The notes beneath the pieces were generated by a model. The model ran no database searches, was not told where the DNA came from, and saw only the letters and a list, made by a program, of their open reading frames with translations. A program made the translations under genes and the position numbers. From NCBI RefSeq assembly GCF_902506555.1, contig NZ_LR732707.1:1579138-1643137 (forward strand): 64,000 nt of DNA. Reading direction: 5' to 3'. This document shows, piece by piece, positions 38,678-48,267 of this stretch (position 1 is its first letter; each line of letters starts with the position of its first letter). The DNA is from Sphingorhabdus sp. 109. GTDB lineage: Bacteria; Pseudomonadota; Alphaproteobacteria; Sphingomonadales; Sphingomonadaceae.

Positions 38678-38803
38678 ATGCAGAAAATTACCGCAGCAAT
38701 CTTGATCTCTACAATGGTGTTGCTCAGTGCCTGTGCCACCGTCAAGGGTGTCGGCAGGGATATCGAGTCGGTTGGCGAAGCCGGCCAGGATGCGATTGAT
38801 TAA
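38678..38803 (+). CDS. Entericidin A/B family lipoprotein
   Basis: This gene codes for 41 residues. A short signal peptide ends in the lipobox LLSAC (Cys at residue 19), then CATVKGVGRDIESVG, the entericidin signature. In E. coli EcnA/EcnB are small outer-membrane lipoproteins of an antidote/toxin pair; in alphaproteobacteria the family is widespread and often of unknown role. It starts 11 bases after the TonB receptor stop with AGGAT as Shine-Dalgarno, so the two are probably co-transcribed. Confidence 0.85.
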   Translation: MQKITAAILISTMVLLSACATVKGVGRDIESVGEAGQDAID

Positions 38804-38901
38804 GAAAGCTATTACCGTTCTCCGCACTTGAAGCGGGACCTTGGTGATGACAAGTGATTATCATCCTGGGACCCGCATCATTTGCGGAGCACGACAATGC
38901 T

Positions 38902-39678
38902 CTAGGACGAGACTATTTCCCGCTTCTTCCGCTCGGTGGCCCACATGATGAGCAACGAGACCTCGTAGAGCAGGATCAGTGGAATTCCGAGCATCAACTG
39001 CGACACCACATCCGGCGGTGTCAGGATCGCGGCCAACGCAAAGGCGCCGACAATCATATAACGTCTCACACCCTTCAGCTGCTGCCGGCTGACAATCCCC
39101 GCACGGTTGAGCAGCAGGAGCAGCACCGGCAGCTGGAAACAGACGCCGAAGGCGAGAATGAACTGCATCACCAGCGACAGATAGTCGCCCATTGCCGGCA
39201 GCGCTTCCTGCTGGAGACCGCCAACCGCCCCCTCGAACCCCAGGAAGAAGCGGAAAGCCGTCGGCATGACGATGAAATAGGCCAGGGACGCGCCCGCCAT
39301 GAACAACAAGGGCGTCGCGACGAGAAAGGGCAGGAACGCCTTTTTCTCATTGGCATAGAGGCCGGGTGCCACGAAGGCCCATAGCTGGTTGGAGATGATC
39401 GGAAAGGCCAGGAAAAAGGCCGCAAAAATCGCCACCTTGATCTCGACGAAAAAGGCTTCGTAGAGCTTGGTGTAGATGATTTTCCCTTCGCCCGCCGGGA
39501 ACGCATCGGTCAGCGGCTGCACCAATATCCCGAAAATTTCGTCGGCGAAAAATATGCTGACCAGAAAAGCCGCGCCCAGCGCCGCCACCGACCAGAGCAG
39601 TCGCTGACGCAACTCGATCAGATGCTCGATCAGCGGCGCCTTGCTCTCGTCGAGATCGGGTTGGCTCTGGTCGTTCAT
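38902..39678 (-). CDS. tatC: Sec-independent translocase subunit TatC
   Basis: TatC recognises the twin-arginine signal peptide. This 258-residue protein has six membrane segments. HLIELRQRLLWS near residue 18 is the first signature, FALAAILTPPDVVSQ is another, and LPVLLLLLNRAGIVS fits the later segments. The ATG at 39678 (MNDQSQPD) gives normal length. It is the last gene of the argS to tatC run. Confidence 0.96.
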   Translation of the reverse strand: MNDQSQPDLDESKAPLIEHLIELRQRLLWSVAALGAAFLVSIFFADEIFGILVQPLTDAFPAGEGKIIYTKLYEAFFVEIKVAIFAAFFLAFPIISNQLWAFVAPGLYANEKKAFLPFLVATPLLFMAGASLAYFIVMPTAFRFFLGFEGAVGGLQQEALPAMGDYLSLVMQFILAFGVCFQLPVLLLLLNRAGIVSRQQLKGVRRYMIVGAFALAAILTPPDVVSQLMLGIPLILLYEVSLLIMWATERKKREIVSS

Positions 39679-39787
39679 GCCAGACCACCGGAAATCAGGC
39701 AATCTCGATTGTCCGTGACCCATTTGCCAAAGCACCAAGCGGACGGGGAGGAGCCGGTTGGCAGGAACAACCGATCAGAAAGGTCCG

Positions 39788-40165
39788 TCATCCCTGATTG
39801 CCCTCGGTCTTGTTGACAGGAGCCGCCGCACCGGTGTCGGAGCCGGTGTCGGCCTCAGCCTCGGCCTCCGCAGACGGGCCGTCCAGCGGTTCCATAACCG
39901 GCTCGTCTACCGCACTTTCATCCGGCAGCGCCGGATGAAAGTGCATGATCCGCTCATTCTCGGACGCCCATTTCTTTTCCATTTCCTGCAGTTCGGCTTC
40001 GCGCACCATGGCATCAAGGCCGGTCCGGAAATTGGCCATGATACCGCGGCCCTTGGCCATCCATTTGCCTGCGGTTGACAACGCGCGCGGCAATTCCTTG
40101 GGGCCGATGACAACAACGGCAATGATCGCGATAATCGCGATCTCTGATATGGAAAGGTCAAACAT
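39788..40165 (-). CDS. tatB: Sec-independent translocase subunit TatB
   Basis: This 125-residue protein has one membrane segment (ISEIAIIAIIAVVVIGPKELP), the conserved GPKELPRAL hinge and an amphipathic helix, then an acidic tail. It forms the Tat signal-receptor complex with TatC. The tail-coding DNA contains a perfect 15-bp inverted repeat (39912-39944). It lies 34 bases after tatA. Confidence 0.93.
   Translation of the reverse strand: MFDLSISEIAIIAIIAVVVIGPKELPRALSTAGKWMAKGRGIMANFRTGLDAMVREAELQEMEKKWASENERIMHFHPALPDESAVDEPVMEPLDGPSAEAEAEADTGSDTGAAAPVNKTEGNQG
39912..39944. repeat. Perfect 15-bp inverted repeat inside tatB
   Basis: GCACTTTCATCCGGC and GCCGGATGAAAGTGC face each other across a three-base AGC. 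Nothing longer in the window pairs so perfectly inside a coding region. The sequence encodes MHFHPALPDESAV in the TatB tail. In mRNA it would be a very stable hairpin. Confidence 0.9.
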
Positions 40166-40199
40166 ATATTATGCGGCCCGCGATCCAGAGGCCGGCAAA

Positions 40200-40430
40200 T
40201 CAACCAGCCGTCTTGTCAGCGGTCTTGCTGGTATCGGCTGAAAGATCACCGCTCTTGTTATCGATCTTGGGGGTCGGTTTCGCGGCATTTTCCTCTTCCT
40301 CGGTAATGCCCTTCTTGAAAGAGCGAATGCCCTTGCCGACATCGCCCATCATCTCGGAAATCCGGCCACGACCAAATAGAATCAGAACCAGCGCTGCTAC
40401 AATTAAAATCTGCCAAACACTCGGTTGCAT
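40200..40430 (-). CDS. tatA: Sec-independent translocase subunit TatA
   Basis: TatA is the pore-forming Tat subunit. The 76 residues include a membrane segment ([19 protein letters not shown]), the FGRGR-to-amphipathic-helix hinge, and a charged tail. The ATG is preceded by AAGGAG eight bases upstream. It follows scpB by 25 bases. Confidence 0.94.
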   Translation of the reverse strand: MQPSVWQILIVAALVLILFGRGRISEMMGDVGKGIRSFKKGITEEEENAAKPTPKIDNKSGDLSADTSKTADKTAG

Positions 40431-40455
40431 GCGATTTTCTCCTTATCCACCCTAT

Positions 40456-41163
40456 TTAGGCAGTTTCGGTTTGGTTTTCCAGCAAAACACCATCCTGATC
40501 CGCAATATCTCGCACAGCGGATTGTTCTTCGGCATTGACCGCCTCCGCCTCGACTTCCGCTTCCAGCTCCATCTGTTCCAGGGCCATATCGACCGGATCC
40601 AGCAAACCCGCGGCTTTCAGATCATCCAGTCCGGGTAGATCGCGGCGGCTTTGCAGACCAAAATGGGTCAGAAATTCTGCCGTCGTCGCATAGATCAGCG
40701 GCCGGCCCGGCACCTCGCGGCGGCCCGCCGGACGGACCCAGCCGGCCTCCATCAGCACATCGAGCGTGCCCTTGGCGACCTGCACGCCCCGGATGGATTC
40801 GATTTCTGCCCGGCTGACCGGCTCGTGATACGCAATGATGGCCAGCGTCTCCATCCCGGCCCGGCTGAGCTTGCGCAGTTCGGCACGCTCGCGACGGAGC
40901 AGATGGGACAGATCGGGCGCGGTCTGGAAATGCCAGCGATCGCCGGTCTTGACGAGGATGATCCCCCGCTCCCGGAAATCATCCTGCAAGTCGGCGAGAA
41001 TTTGCCGGACGTCCAGCTCTTCTCCGACATAGGTCCTGATCTCGGCAATCGTCATCGGCTTGTCCGAGGCAAAAAGCGTCGCCTCGATCGCGCGTTTGCC
41101 GATATCCGGTGCATCCGGCTTCGCTTCGATCAGGCTGGTATCTTCGCTGTCAAATTCACCCAT
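40456..41163 (-). CDS. scpB: Segregation and condensation protein B
   Basis: ScpB is a winged-helix kleisin partner that binds ScpA in the Smc condensin complex. The 235-residue protein has two winged-helix domains (IEATLFASDKPMTIAEI; LAIIAYHEPVSRAEIESIRG) followed by an acidic tail. Its start overlaps the scpA stop by eight bases. Confidence 0.94.
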   Translation of the reverse strand: MGEFDSEDTSLIEAKPDAPDIGKRAIEATLFASDKPMTIAEIRTYVGEELDVRQILADLQDDFRERGIILVKTGDRWHFQTAPDLSHLLRRERAELRKLSRAGMETLAIIAYHEPVSRAEIESIRGVQVAKGTLDVLMEAGWVRPAGRREVPGRPLIYATTAEFLTHFGLQSRRDLPGLDDLKAAGLLDPVDMALEQMELEAEVEAEAVNAEEQSAVRDIADQDGVLLENQTETA

Positions 41164-41941
41164 TTGTCGTCGCCTTTATCCTGAGCGGTGAGAAGCTCTC
41201 TTTCTGTTGCAATTGCAGCTTCCCTTGCCGCGCGAGTTCCAGTGTCGCGAGAAAGCTCGATGCGAGCGCCGATTTGCGCAATTCGGGTGGCGCGCCAGGC
41301 GGCAGAAAATGCCGTATGTCCATCCAGTCGATCGCTTCTCCCAGCATCATCGAGACCCGCGCGAGCGCATCTTCCAGCGTCATCACCATGCGCTGCTTGA
41401 CCACATGGATCGCCGGCGCACCGCGCACTTTCACACGGGAATAGGCCGCGATCAGGTCATAATATTCCGCCTGCCACTGCCGCTCTTTGAACACCCGCAA
41501 TCCTTCGGGTGCGCCGCGCATGAACACATCGCGGCCAATCCTGTCGCGCGCCAGCAGCCGGGCACCGGCTTCCCGCATAGCATTCAGCCGCTCCAGCCGC
41601 ATTTGCAGCCGCAAAGCCAGTTCCTCGGGTGATGGATCGATCTCCGGATCCTTGGGAAGCAGCAGACCCGATTTCAAATAGGTCAGCCAGGCTGCCATCA
41701 CCAGATAGTCTGCGGCCAGTTCCAGCCGCAATGTCTGGGCGCTGGCAATATATTTGAGATATTCCTGCACCAGTTCGAGAATCGAGATCTCGCGCAAGTC
41801 AACCTTCTGGTTGCGGGCGAGTGCGAGCAACAGATCGAGCGGCCCTTCCCAGCCATCGATATTGAGAGTCAGCGCGCTGTCGTCTGAAGCCACCGGATCG
41901 GCAGGGAAGAAAAAGCCTTCATTCTCTGGCTCTTCGCTCAT
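41156..41941 (-). CDS. scpA: Segregation and condensation protein A
   Basis: ScpA is the kleisin that bridges Smc heads. The 261 residues include WEGPLDLLLALARNQKVDLREI, the family signature, and a C-terminal winged helix. The ATG at 41941 overlaps the nagZ stop as ATGA and gives MSEEPENEGFF, so it was preferred to an upstream in-frame start at 42139. Smc itself is not in this window. Confidence 0.94.
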   Translation of the reverse strand: MSEEPENEGFFFPADPVASDDSALTLNIDGWEGPLDLLLALARNQKVDLREISILELVQEYLKYIASAQTLRLELAADYLVMAAWLTYLKSGLLLPKDPEIDPSPEELALRLQMRLERLNAMREAGARLLARDRIGRDVFMRGAPEGLRVFKERQWQAEYYDLIAAYSRVKVRGAPAIHVVKQRMVMTLEDALARVSMMLGEAIDWMDIRHFLPPGAPPELRKSALASSFLATLELARQGKLQLQQKESFSPLRIKATTNG

Positions 41942-42963
41942 GCAACTGCCGCCATCAGCCCGTCCCGCCTGGCGAGCAGGCTTGCCAGCTCTTCCCCGGC
42001 TCCGGCAACGGACACATCTGCGATTGTCGACATGGCATCGTCTAGCCGCTGCCGCGTTTTGTCCGACATCGGTGACAGGCGTTCGGCAATACCGGTCATG
42101 TCGGCCATTTTTGCCCAGCAATTGAGCGCAATATCGCAACCGGCAACCTGCGCCCGCTCGGCCCGCTCCGGAACCGTGCCGGACAGGGCTTCCATATCCA
42201 GATCATCGGTGAACAGCAGGCCGTCAAAGCCGATGCGGTCACGAATGATATCCTGCACTACCGTTTTCGACAATGTCGATGGCGTCTCCGCGTCCCAGGC
42301 GGTGAAAAGCAAATGGCCGGTCATGCCCATCGGCGCATTTTTCAGCATCTGGAACGGGGCAAGATCAAGCGCCAGTTCTTCGTCACTGGCGGTCACCGTT
42401 GGCAGGGCCTTGTGCGTATCGACGCTGGTCCGGCCGTGCCCTGGCAAATGCTTGACCACCCCGACCACGCCACCGCGCTGCAAGCCGTCCAGAATAGCCC
42501 GACCGAGAGCGGCCACGCGCAGGGGTTCGCTGCCCAGCGCGCGATCGCCAATGACATTGTCAGCGTCCGGCTGGCGGACATCGAGCAAGGGATGGCAATC
42601 GACGCTGATGCCGACCTCGTTCAGCGTGACGGCAATCGCCTGCGCATTGAGCCGCGCCGCCTCGATCGCGGTAGCGGGGGCGATGTCATAGAGCTTGTCG
42701 AAAATCTCTCCAGCCGGGAATTGGGGCCAGAGCGGGGGCTGCATTCGCGCCACGCGGCCACCTTCCTGATCGATCAGAATCGCCAGATCATCACGGCCAT
42801 GGAGCGCGCGCAACTCGTCGGTCAGCGCCCTGAGCTGCGCCTTGCTGTCGATGTTGCGGCCGAAAATGATATAGCCCGCAGGATTGCTGTCGCGGAAAAA
42901 TGCCTTTTCATCGGCGGTCAGGCTCAGCCCCGCAATCCCGAATACCGCCGGCGTCATAGCCAT
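41938..42963 (-). CDS. nagZ: Beta-N-acetylhexosaminidase NagZ
   Basis: This GH3 enzyme removes GlcNAc from GlcNAc-anhydroMurNAc peptides in cell-wall recycling and can generate the inducers of AmpC. The 341-residue single-domain protein has LIDQEGGRVARM, KHLPGHGRTSVDTH (acid/base loop) and FTDDLDMEAL (nucleophile Asp), as in NagZ. There is no signal peptide, consistent with a cytoplasmic place. It overlaps scpA by four bases. Confidence 0.95.
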   Translation of the reverse strand: MAMTPAVFGIAGLSLTADEKAFFRDSNPAGYIIFGRNIDSKAQLRALTDELRALHGRDDLAILIDQEGGRVARMQPPLWPQFPAGEIFDKLYDIAPATAIEAARLNAQAIAVTLNEVGISVDCHPLLDVRQPDADNVIGDRALGSEPLRVAALGRAILDGLQRGGVVGVVKHLPGHGRTSVDTHKALPTVTASDEELALDLAPFQMLKNAPMGMTGHLLFTAWDAETPSTLSKTVVQDIIRDRIGFDGLLFTDDLDMEALSGTVPERAERAQVAGCDIALNCWAKMADMTGIAERLSPMSDKTRQRLDDAMSTIADVSVAGAGEELASLLARRDGLMAAVA

Positions 42964-43068
42964 GATGATATTTTCTCATGCAACATGTCTTATACTCGCG
43001 CCGTTTCGCAGCCGGGTAAAGGTGAAAGCGCCGTTATCCACAGCGCTTCAACCATCAATTGCCAAAAA

Positions 43069-43707
43069 TCAGCGAACGACGAGACAGCTTTCCCCGGCAG
43101 CTTTGAGATTGTTGCAGATTTCCTGCGCCGCTTCACGGCTGGGCGCAACCGCGTTCAGGCGGTAAATCGTACCGCCATCCAGCTTGCCGGGAATGATCTT
43201 TTTCGGCAGCGAACCGATGGCTTCAAAGCGGCGGGCATAGCCAGCCCAACTGTTGTCGGCGAGGCCGGCGGAACTGAATGCACCGAGCTGGATCAGCGCG
43301 CTTCCCGCGGCCTCGGCTGCCGGCCCGGTATCGGCCTTACGGATTGGCGCTTCGGTAGTCGCGGGATTGCCCAGTTGCGCCGGCGTTTCCTGTCCCTCGC
43401 TGGCGGCGAAACTGGCATCGCCCTCGCCTTCAAACTGTTTCGCCTGCGGATCGTCGGGGCGAACCTTGAAATCGCCTTCCTGCGCCGCGATCAGTTCGCC
43501 GCTGCCGTCCAGCCCGCCACCATCGCGGTTCTGCAGCCAGTAGATGCCGCCGACAATAGCCGCCAGAAACAACAGGCCCACGCCGACAAATATCGCCACC
43601 CGGACCGGAGAATATTCGCCGTCGTCATCATAATCTTCGGCCGATTCCAGCCAGGGCAAACGATCGTCGTCGTCAAGATCGAGATTGTCGCGGGTGATAT
43701 CTGACAT
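43069..43707 (-). CDS. SPOR-domain inner-membrane protein
   Basis: This 212-residue protein has an acidic cytoplasmic N-terminus, one membrane segment at about residues 48-66 (VAIFVGVGLLFLAAIVGGI), a linker, and a C-terminal SPOR domain (ALIQLGAFSSAGLADNSW to the end). It should bind denuded septal glycan. The ATG at 43707 has the Shine-Dalgarno GGAGC seven bases upstream; an ATG at 43719 lies where that sequence sits. It lies between argS and nagZ, a conserved alphaproteobacterial order. Confidence 0.88.
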   Translation of the reverse strand: MSDITRDNLDLDDDDRLPWLESAEDYDDDGEYSPVRVAIFVGVGLLFLAAIVGGIYWLQNRDGGGLDGSGELIAAQEGDFKVRPDDPQAKQFEGEGDASFAASEGQETPAQLGNPATTEAPIRKADTGPAAEAAGSALIQLGAFSSAGLADNSWAGYARRFEAIGSLPKKIIPGKLDGGTIYRLNAVAPSREAAQEICNNLKAAGESCLVVR

Positions 43708-43734
43708 TTTATGCTCCATTAGCCATAGGGCAGA

Positions 43735-45456
43735 TCACATCGATTCTGCGGCCTCTACGCCCATCAATGCAAGACCGTTCTTCACAGTCTGCCCTATATT
43801 CTTGGCTAAGAAAAGCCTCGCCGACGTCGTTTCCGGGTCGTTAACCATTATGATCCGCTTGTCAGGCCGGTCATTGCCCAGATTATAATAGCCGTGAAAA
43901 GCGGCTGCCAGATCATTGAGATAGAATGCGACTCGGTGCGGCTCGCGCGATGCCGCTGCCGATTCGATGATCCGCGGGAATTGCGCCGCCAGCTTGACGA
44001 GTTCCAATTCCTCCTCGCCGAGACGGTCCAGATGCGCAGCGGACGCCACCACGCCGTCTTCAGCCGCCTTGCGCAGCATCGACTGGATCCGGGCATGAGC
44101 ATATTGCACGTAAAAGACCGGATTGTCGCGCGAGGCTTCCATCACCTTGGCAAAATCAAAGTCCATCTGCGCGTCCGCCTTGCGGGTCAGCATGGTGAAC
44201 CGCACGGCATCCTTGCCAACTTCATCGACCATGTCGGCGATAGTGACAAAATTGCCGGACCGTTTCGACATTTTCTCAGGCTCGCCATTGCGCAGCAAGC
44301 GGACCATCTGCACCAGCTTGACATCGAATTTGGTCTCGCCGCCGGTCAGGGCCGCGACCGCGGCCTTGATCCGCTTGACGGTGCCGCTGTGATCAGCGCC
44401 CCAGATGTCGATCAGTTCATCGGCGCTTTGCGCTTTCTGGAAATGATAAGCGAGATCGCCGCCAAAATAGGTCCAGCGGCCGTCGGATTTCTTGATCGGG
44501 CGATCCTGGTCGTCGCCAAATTGCGTCGACCGGAACAGCGGCAGTTCGACTGCTTCCCAGTCATCAATCACCTTGCCCTTGGGCTGCTCCAGCACCCCGT
44601 CATAGACGAGATCGCGGGAGCGTAGCTCGGCTTCGGCGGCGTCCGCCTTGCCCGCTTCGTGCAATTCTGCCTCGGAGGAGAAAACATCGTGGCGGATACC
44701 CAGCATGGCCAGATCGGAACGGATCATGTCCATCATCTTGGCGACCGCCGCCTTGCGGAAGGTCAGCAGCCAGTCGGCTTCCGCCGCATCCTTGTATTTT
44801 TCGCCAAACTCGGCGGCCAGAGCCTCGCCCACCGGCTTGAGATAGTCGCCCGGGTAAAGGCCTTCGGGTATCGTGCCGATATCCTCGCCCAGCGCCTCGA
44901 GATAACGCAGATGCGCCGAACGGGCGAGCGTGTCGACCTGCGACCCGGCGTCATTGACATAATATTCGCGGATCACCTTGTGCCCGACAGCCTCGAGCAG
45001 ATCGGCCAGCGCGTCGCCGACCACCGCGCCGCGGCAATGGCCCATGTGCATCGGTCCGGTCGGATTGGCCGAAACATATTCGATATTGACCGTGACACCC
45101 CGGCCCTTGTCGGAGCGGCCATATTCCGGTCCCAACTGCTCGATTTCCAGCAGTTCACCGAGCAAGACCGGCGCTGCAACCCGCATGTTGATGAAGCCGG
45201 GACCAGCAATATCGACCGACTGCACATCATCCAGCGCGTCCAGCTTCTCCGCAATTTTTCCGGCCAGGTCGCGCGGCTTCATGCCCGCCGCCTTGGACAG
45301 GACCATCGCCGCGTTGGTCGACAGGTCACCGTGCGACGGATCGCGCGGCGGCTCCAGCGTGACATTCCCGCGATCAACGCCGGAGGGAAGTATCTCCGCG
45401 TCGGTCAGTTCATCCAATATCGCATCAATATGCTTCTGAAAAATATGGAACAGCAT
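43735..45456 (-). CDS. argS: Arginyl-tRNA synthetase
   Basis: This class I synthetase charges tRNA-Arg. The 573-residue protein has the HIGH-type motif GPMHMGHCRGAVVG, the KMSK motif KMSKRSGNFV, and the C-terminal DALR anticodon domain. Length is normal. It heads the run argS-SPOR-nagZ-scpA-scpB-tatA-tatB-tatC on the minus strand. Confidence 0.97.
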   Translation of the reverse strand: MLFHIFQKHIDAILDELTDAEILPSGVDRGNVTLEPPRDPSHGDLSTNAAMVLSKAAGMKPRDLAGKIAEKLDALDDVQSVDIAGPGFINMRVAAPVLLGELLEIEQLGPEYGRSDKGRGVTVNIEYVSANPTGPMHMGHCRGAVVGDALADLLEAVGHKVIREYYVNDAGSQVDTLARSAHLRYLEALGEDIGTIPEGLYPGDYLKPVGEALAAEFGEKYKDAAEADWLLTFRKAAVAKMMDMIRSDLAMLGIRHDVFSSEAELHEAGKADAAEAELRSRDLVYDGVLEQPKGKVIDDWEAVELPLFRSTQFGDDQDRPIKKSDGRWTYFGGDLAYHFQKAQSADELIDIWGADHSGTVKRIKAAVAALTGGETKFDVKLVQMVRLLRNGEPEKMSKRSGNFVTIADMVDEVGKDAVRFTMLTRKADAQMDFDFAKVMEASRDNPVFYVQYAHARIQSMLRKAAEDGVVASAAHLDRLGEEELELVKLAAQFPRIIESAAASREPHRVAFYLNDLAAAFHGYYNLGNDRPDKRIIMVNDPETTSARLFLAKNIGQTVKNGLALMGVEAAESM

Positions 45457-45529
45457 GATTGGTTCAGTTCGTCACAGGAAAAGGGGCCCGACAGGATCAG
45501 GCACGGTTGGTTGGCAATTCAGGCGACCC

Positions 45530-46189
45530 TTATCGGGTTGCGTTATACTGTAGCTGCGCCTGGCTCAGTTGAAAACCGACCAGCAGTTCGAACGAGGATC
45601 GCGCGACTGCAGCCTTGATTGTCGGATCGGCGAGCGGATCGAGCGCCGCGTCGGGATCACCGGCCTTACGGCGGCGGGTCAGGCGTTCGATCACCTCGTC
45701 CGGCAGGCGCGCGGCAGAAGCGTCGACATAAGCACCCGCATTGGCGGAAGCCGTCGCCCGATAGGCGCCATCGGCAAATTGCAGGGTCACGTTGCCGACC
45801 CGCTTGGCAACCACAGCGGTGCCGCCCTGGACGACCGTCGAGAAATAGGGAATGGTAACCGTACGGGCGCCGGCCGGATTGGTCCGCGACGCGTGGACAT
45901 CAAAGGCCGCTTCGCTGTAAATCCGGGCGCTTTCACTGTTGCAGGTGGAGCGGACATTGGTGATATAGGCGACCACGTCGATGGCGCTGGCATCGGTGCT
46001 GCTGGCCGGGTTGAAGATGGTGATGTCGCCGGTGTGATCAGGCACCGCAACCGCCGGACAACCGCTGCGGATTACCGAAATACCGACGCCCGAGCTAAGG
46101 TCGATTGCGCCTTCCCGCGCACATCCGGTAACCGCCAGAACCGCGACCCCTGCCAAAACCATTTTTTTCAACCGGCCATTCGCCATCAT
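45530..46189 (-). CDS. Predicted lipoprotein of unknown function
   Basis: This 219-residue protein has a signal peptide with the lipobox LAVTGC. The mature part is beta-rich with VVAYITNVRSTCNSESARIY and no recognised domain. The first of two adjacent ATG codons was chosen, with AAGGATT about seven bases before it. Function is unknown. It lies 73 bases from argS and may share its transcript. Confidence 0.75.
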   Translation of the reverse strand: MMANGRLKKMVLAGVAVLAVTGCAREGAIDLSSGVGISVIRSGCPAVAVPDHTGDITIFNPASSTDASAIDVVAYITNVRSTCNSESARIYSEAAFDVHASRTNPAGARTVTIPYFSTVVQGGTAVVAKRVGNVTLQFADGAYRATASANAGAYVDASAARLPDEVIERLTRRRKAGDPDAALDPLADPTIKAAVARSSFELLVGFQLSQAQLQYNATR

Positions 46190-46348
46190 TTTCAATCCTT
46201 GCCTTTGATCACGGGCATCACACATAGGTTCCATGCGCGCCGATAAAAATTTCGCAACCCTTATCTGGGCCTTTAATGCGGTGCAACCGTCCAGAAGATG
46301 AACAGACGGGCTTTTCGCCGGTGAACTTATTCCCTAAGAGCTGAGACC

Positions 46349-47308
46349 ATGATTGATTCCGATAAGCAGAAACGGCAGATTGACTTGCTTGTGGCCGCAC
46401 CACGCGGCTTTTGCGCAGGTGTCGACAGGGCGATAAAAATCGTCGAACTGGCGATAAAAAAATATGGCGCGCCGGTCTATGTCCGGCACGAAATCGTGCA
46501 TAACCGCTATGTTGTCGACGAATTAAAGAAACTGGGCGCGATATTTGTCGAGGAACTGGACGAGGTTCCGGACGGCGTTCCGGTGGTCTTTTCTGCCCAT
46601 GGCGTGCCCAAGGCGGTCCCGCACAAGGCCGAGGAACGCGGGCTGGAATATCTCGATGCGACTTGTCCGCTGGTCTCCAAAGTCCATCGGCAGGCAGAAC
46701 GGCAGACCGAGGCGGGACGCCATATCATTTTTGTCGGTCATGCCAATCACCCCGAGGTCATCGGCACCTTCGGCCAGGTTGATGCAGGCCGGATGACGCT
46801 GGTCGAAACGCTGGCCGATGTCGAAGCCTTGAACCCCGAGGATCCCGAAGCGCTGGCCTTCCTGACCCAGACCACCTTGTCGGTCGATGATACCCACGCG
46901 ATCGTCGAGGCGTTGCAACGCCGCTTTCCCAATATTGTCGGTCCGAAAGGCGAAGATATCTGCTATGCCACCTCCAATCGTCAGGATGCGGTGAAAAAGA
47001 TTTCCGAAACCTGCGAGCTGGTTCTCGTGATTGGCGCACCCAACAGCTCGAACAGCCTGCGTCTGGTCGAAGTTGCCGAACGCGGCGGCGCTACCGCCAA
47101 ACTGATCCAGCGAGCCGATGAAATCGACCTCGCGTGGCTGGATGGTGTCACCACCCTGGGCCTGACCGCCGGAGCCTCGGCACCGGAAATACTGGTTCGG
47201 GAAGTCGTCACCTTGCTCGAAGACCATTTTGAGATCAATGAAGAGAAAGTCCGCACCACTGACGAGAATATGGTCTTCAAGCTGCCACGCGGTCTAGAAG
47301 CGGCCTGA
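46349..47308 (+). CDS. ispH: 4-hydroxy-3-methylbut-2-enyl diphosphate reductase
   Basis: IspH (LytB) is the last enzyme of the MEP isoprenoid pathway; it reduces HMBPP to IPP and DMAPP with a 4Fe-4S cluster. Cysteines C22 ([13 protein letters not shown]), C106 ([11 protein letters not shown]) and C205 ([10 protein letters not shown]) are the cluster ligands. The 319 residues include the HxxH-like histidines VGHANHPEV and TTLSVDD. Overlaps thrB by one base (TGATG). Confidence 0.97.
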   Translation: MIDSDKQKRQIDLLVAAPRGFCAGVDRAIKIVELAIKKYGAPVYVRHEIVHNRYVVDELKKLGAIFVEELDEVPDGVPVVFSAHGVPKAVPHKAEERGLEYLDATCPLVSKVHRQAERQTEAGRHIIFVGHANHPEVIGTFGQVDAGRMTLVETLADVEALNPEDPEALAFLTQTTLSVDDTHAIVEALQRRFPNIVGPKGEDICYATSNRQDAVKKISETCELVLVIGAPNSSNSLRLVEVAERGGATAKLIQRADEIDLAWLDGVTTLGLTAGASAPEILVREVVTLLEDHFEINEEKVRTTDENMVFKLPRGLEAA

Positions 47309-48267
47309 TGGCAGTCTATACGAAGGTTAGCGCAGAAGAAATCGACCGGTTTCTCTCCCGTTTCGACGTTGGCACGCTGGTTTCCGCCAAGGGGATTGCC
47401 GAGGGCGTCGAGAACAGCAATTATCTGCTGGAAACAACGCAGGGCAAATTCATCCTGACGCTCTATGAAAAGCGCGTCGATCCTGCCGACCTGCCCTTTT
47501 TCATTGCCCTGCTCGACCATCTTGCCCGAGCCGGCTGTCTGGTGCCGCCGATGATCGCGGATCGCGAGGGCACCAAGATCCAGCAGTTGTGCGGGCGCAG
47601 CGCCTGTCTCATCACCTTCCTCCCCGGCGTATCGGTCAGCCACCCGACCCCGGACCAGGCCAGGGCAACCGGCCGGGCGCTGGGAGACATGCACCGCGCA
47701 CTGGAAAATTTCGTGCCGGAGCGCCGCAACAGCATGGATCACGAAGGCTGGCGGGCGCTGGCCGACCAATGTGGTCCTGCGCAACTCGACGATATCGCAC
47801 CCGGTCTGGCCGAGGCGATCGCGCAGGAACTAGACCATCTCGACCAATATTGGCCGGATGATCTACCGCGCTCGGCCATTCATGCCGACCTGTTCCCCGA
47901 CAATGTGTTGATGCTGGAAGACCGGGTGACTGGACTGATCGACTTCTATTTCTCCTGCACCGATATCCGCGCCTATGATCTCGCCGTAACCCATGCCGCC
48001 TGGTGCTTTTCCGATGACGGTACCGAATTTCACGCGCCGATATCCCGCGCCCTGCTGGAGGGCTATGGTTCGGCCTTCCCGCTAAGCGAAGCCGAACGCC
48101 GGGCGCTGCCGCTGCTGGCCCGCGGTGCGGCCCTGCGCTTTCTGCTGACCCGGGCCTATGACTGGATCAACACCCCGGCCGACGCGATGGTGGCACGCAA
48201 GGAACCGCAGGCCTTTCTCAACCGTCTGCAACATTACCAGAATCACGAGGATATTTTTACCGCATGA
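47308..48267 (+). CDS. thrB: Homoserine kinase (ThrB, APH fold)
   Basis: This kinase phosphorylates homoserine in threonine synthesis. The 319 residues match the aminoglycoside-phosphotransferase-like ThrB2 type of alphaproteobacteria, with the catalytic loop [13 protein letters not shown] and [18 protein letters not shown] metal motif. It overlaps ispH by one base and rnhA by four, making one transcript likely. Confidence 0.93.
   Translation: MAVYTKVSAEEIDRFLSRFDVGTLVSAKGIAEGVENSNYLLETTQGKFILTLYEKRVDPADLPFFIALLDHLARAGCLVPPMIADREGTKIQQLCGRSACLITFLPGVSVSHPTPDQARATGRALGDMHRALENFVPERRNSMDHEGWRALADQCGPAQLDDIAPGLAEAIAQELDHLDQYWPDDLPRSAIHADLFPDNVLMLEDRVTGLIDFYFSCTDIRAYDLAVTHAAWCFSDDGTEFHAPISRALLEGYGSAFPLSEAERRALPLLARGAALRFLLTRAYDWINTPADAMVARKEPQAFLNRLQHYQNHEDIFTA

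Noticed and set aside
38832-38873. Imperfect inverted repeat between the entericidin gene and tatC, a possible two-way terminator
   Set aside because: The arms match at only about two thirds of positions, the loop is long and there is no T-run on either strand.
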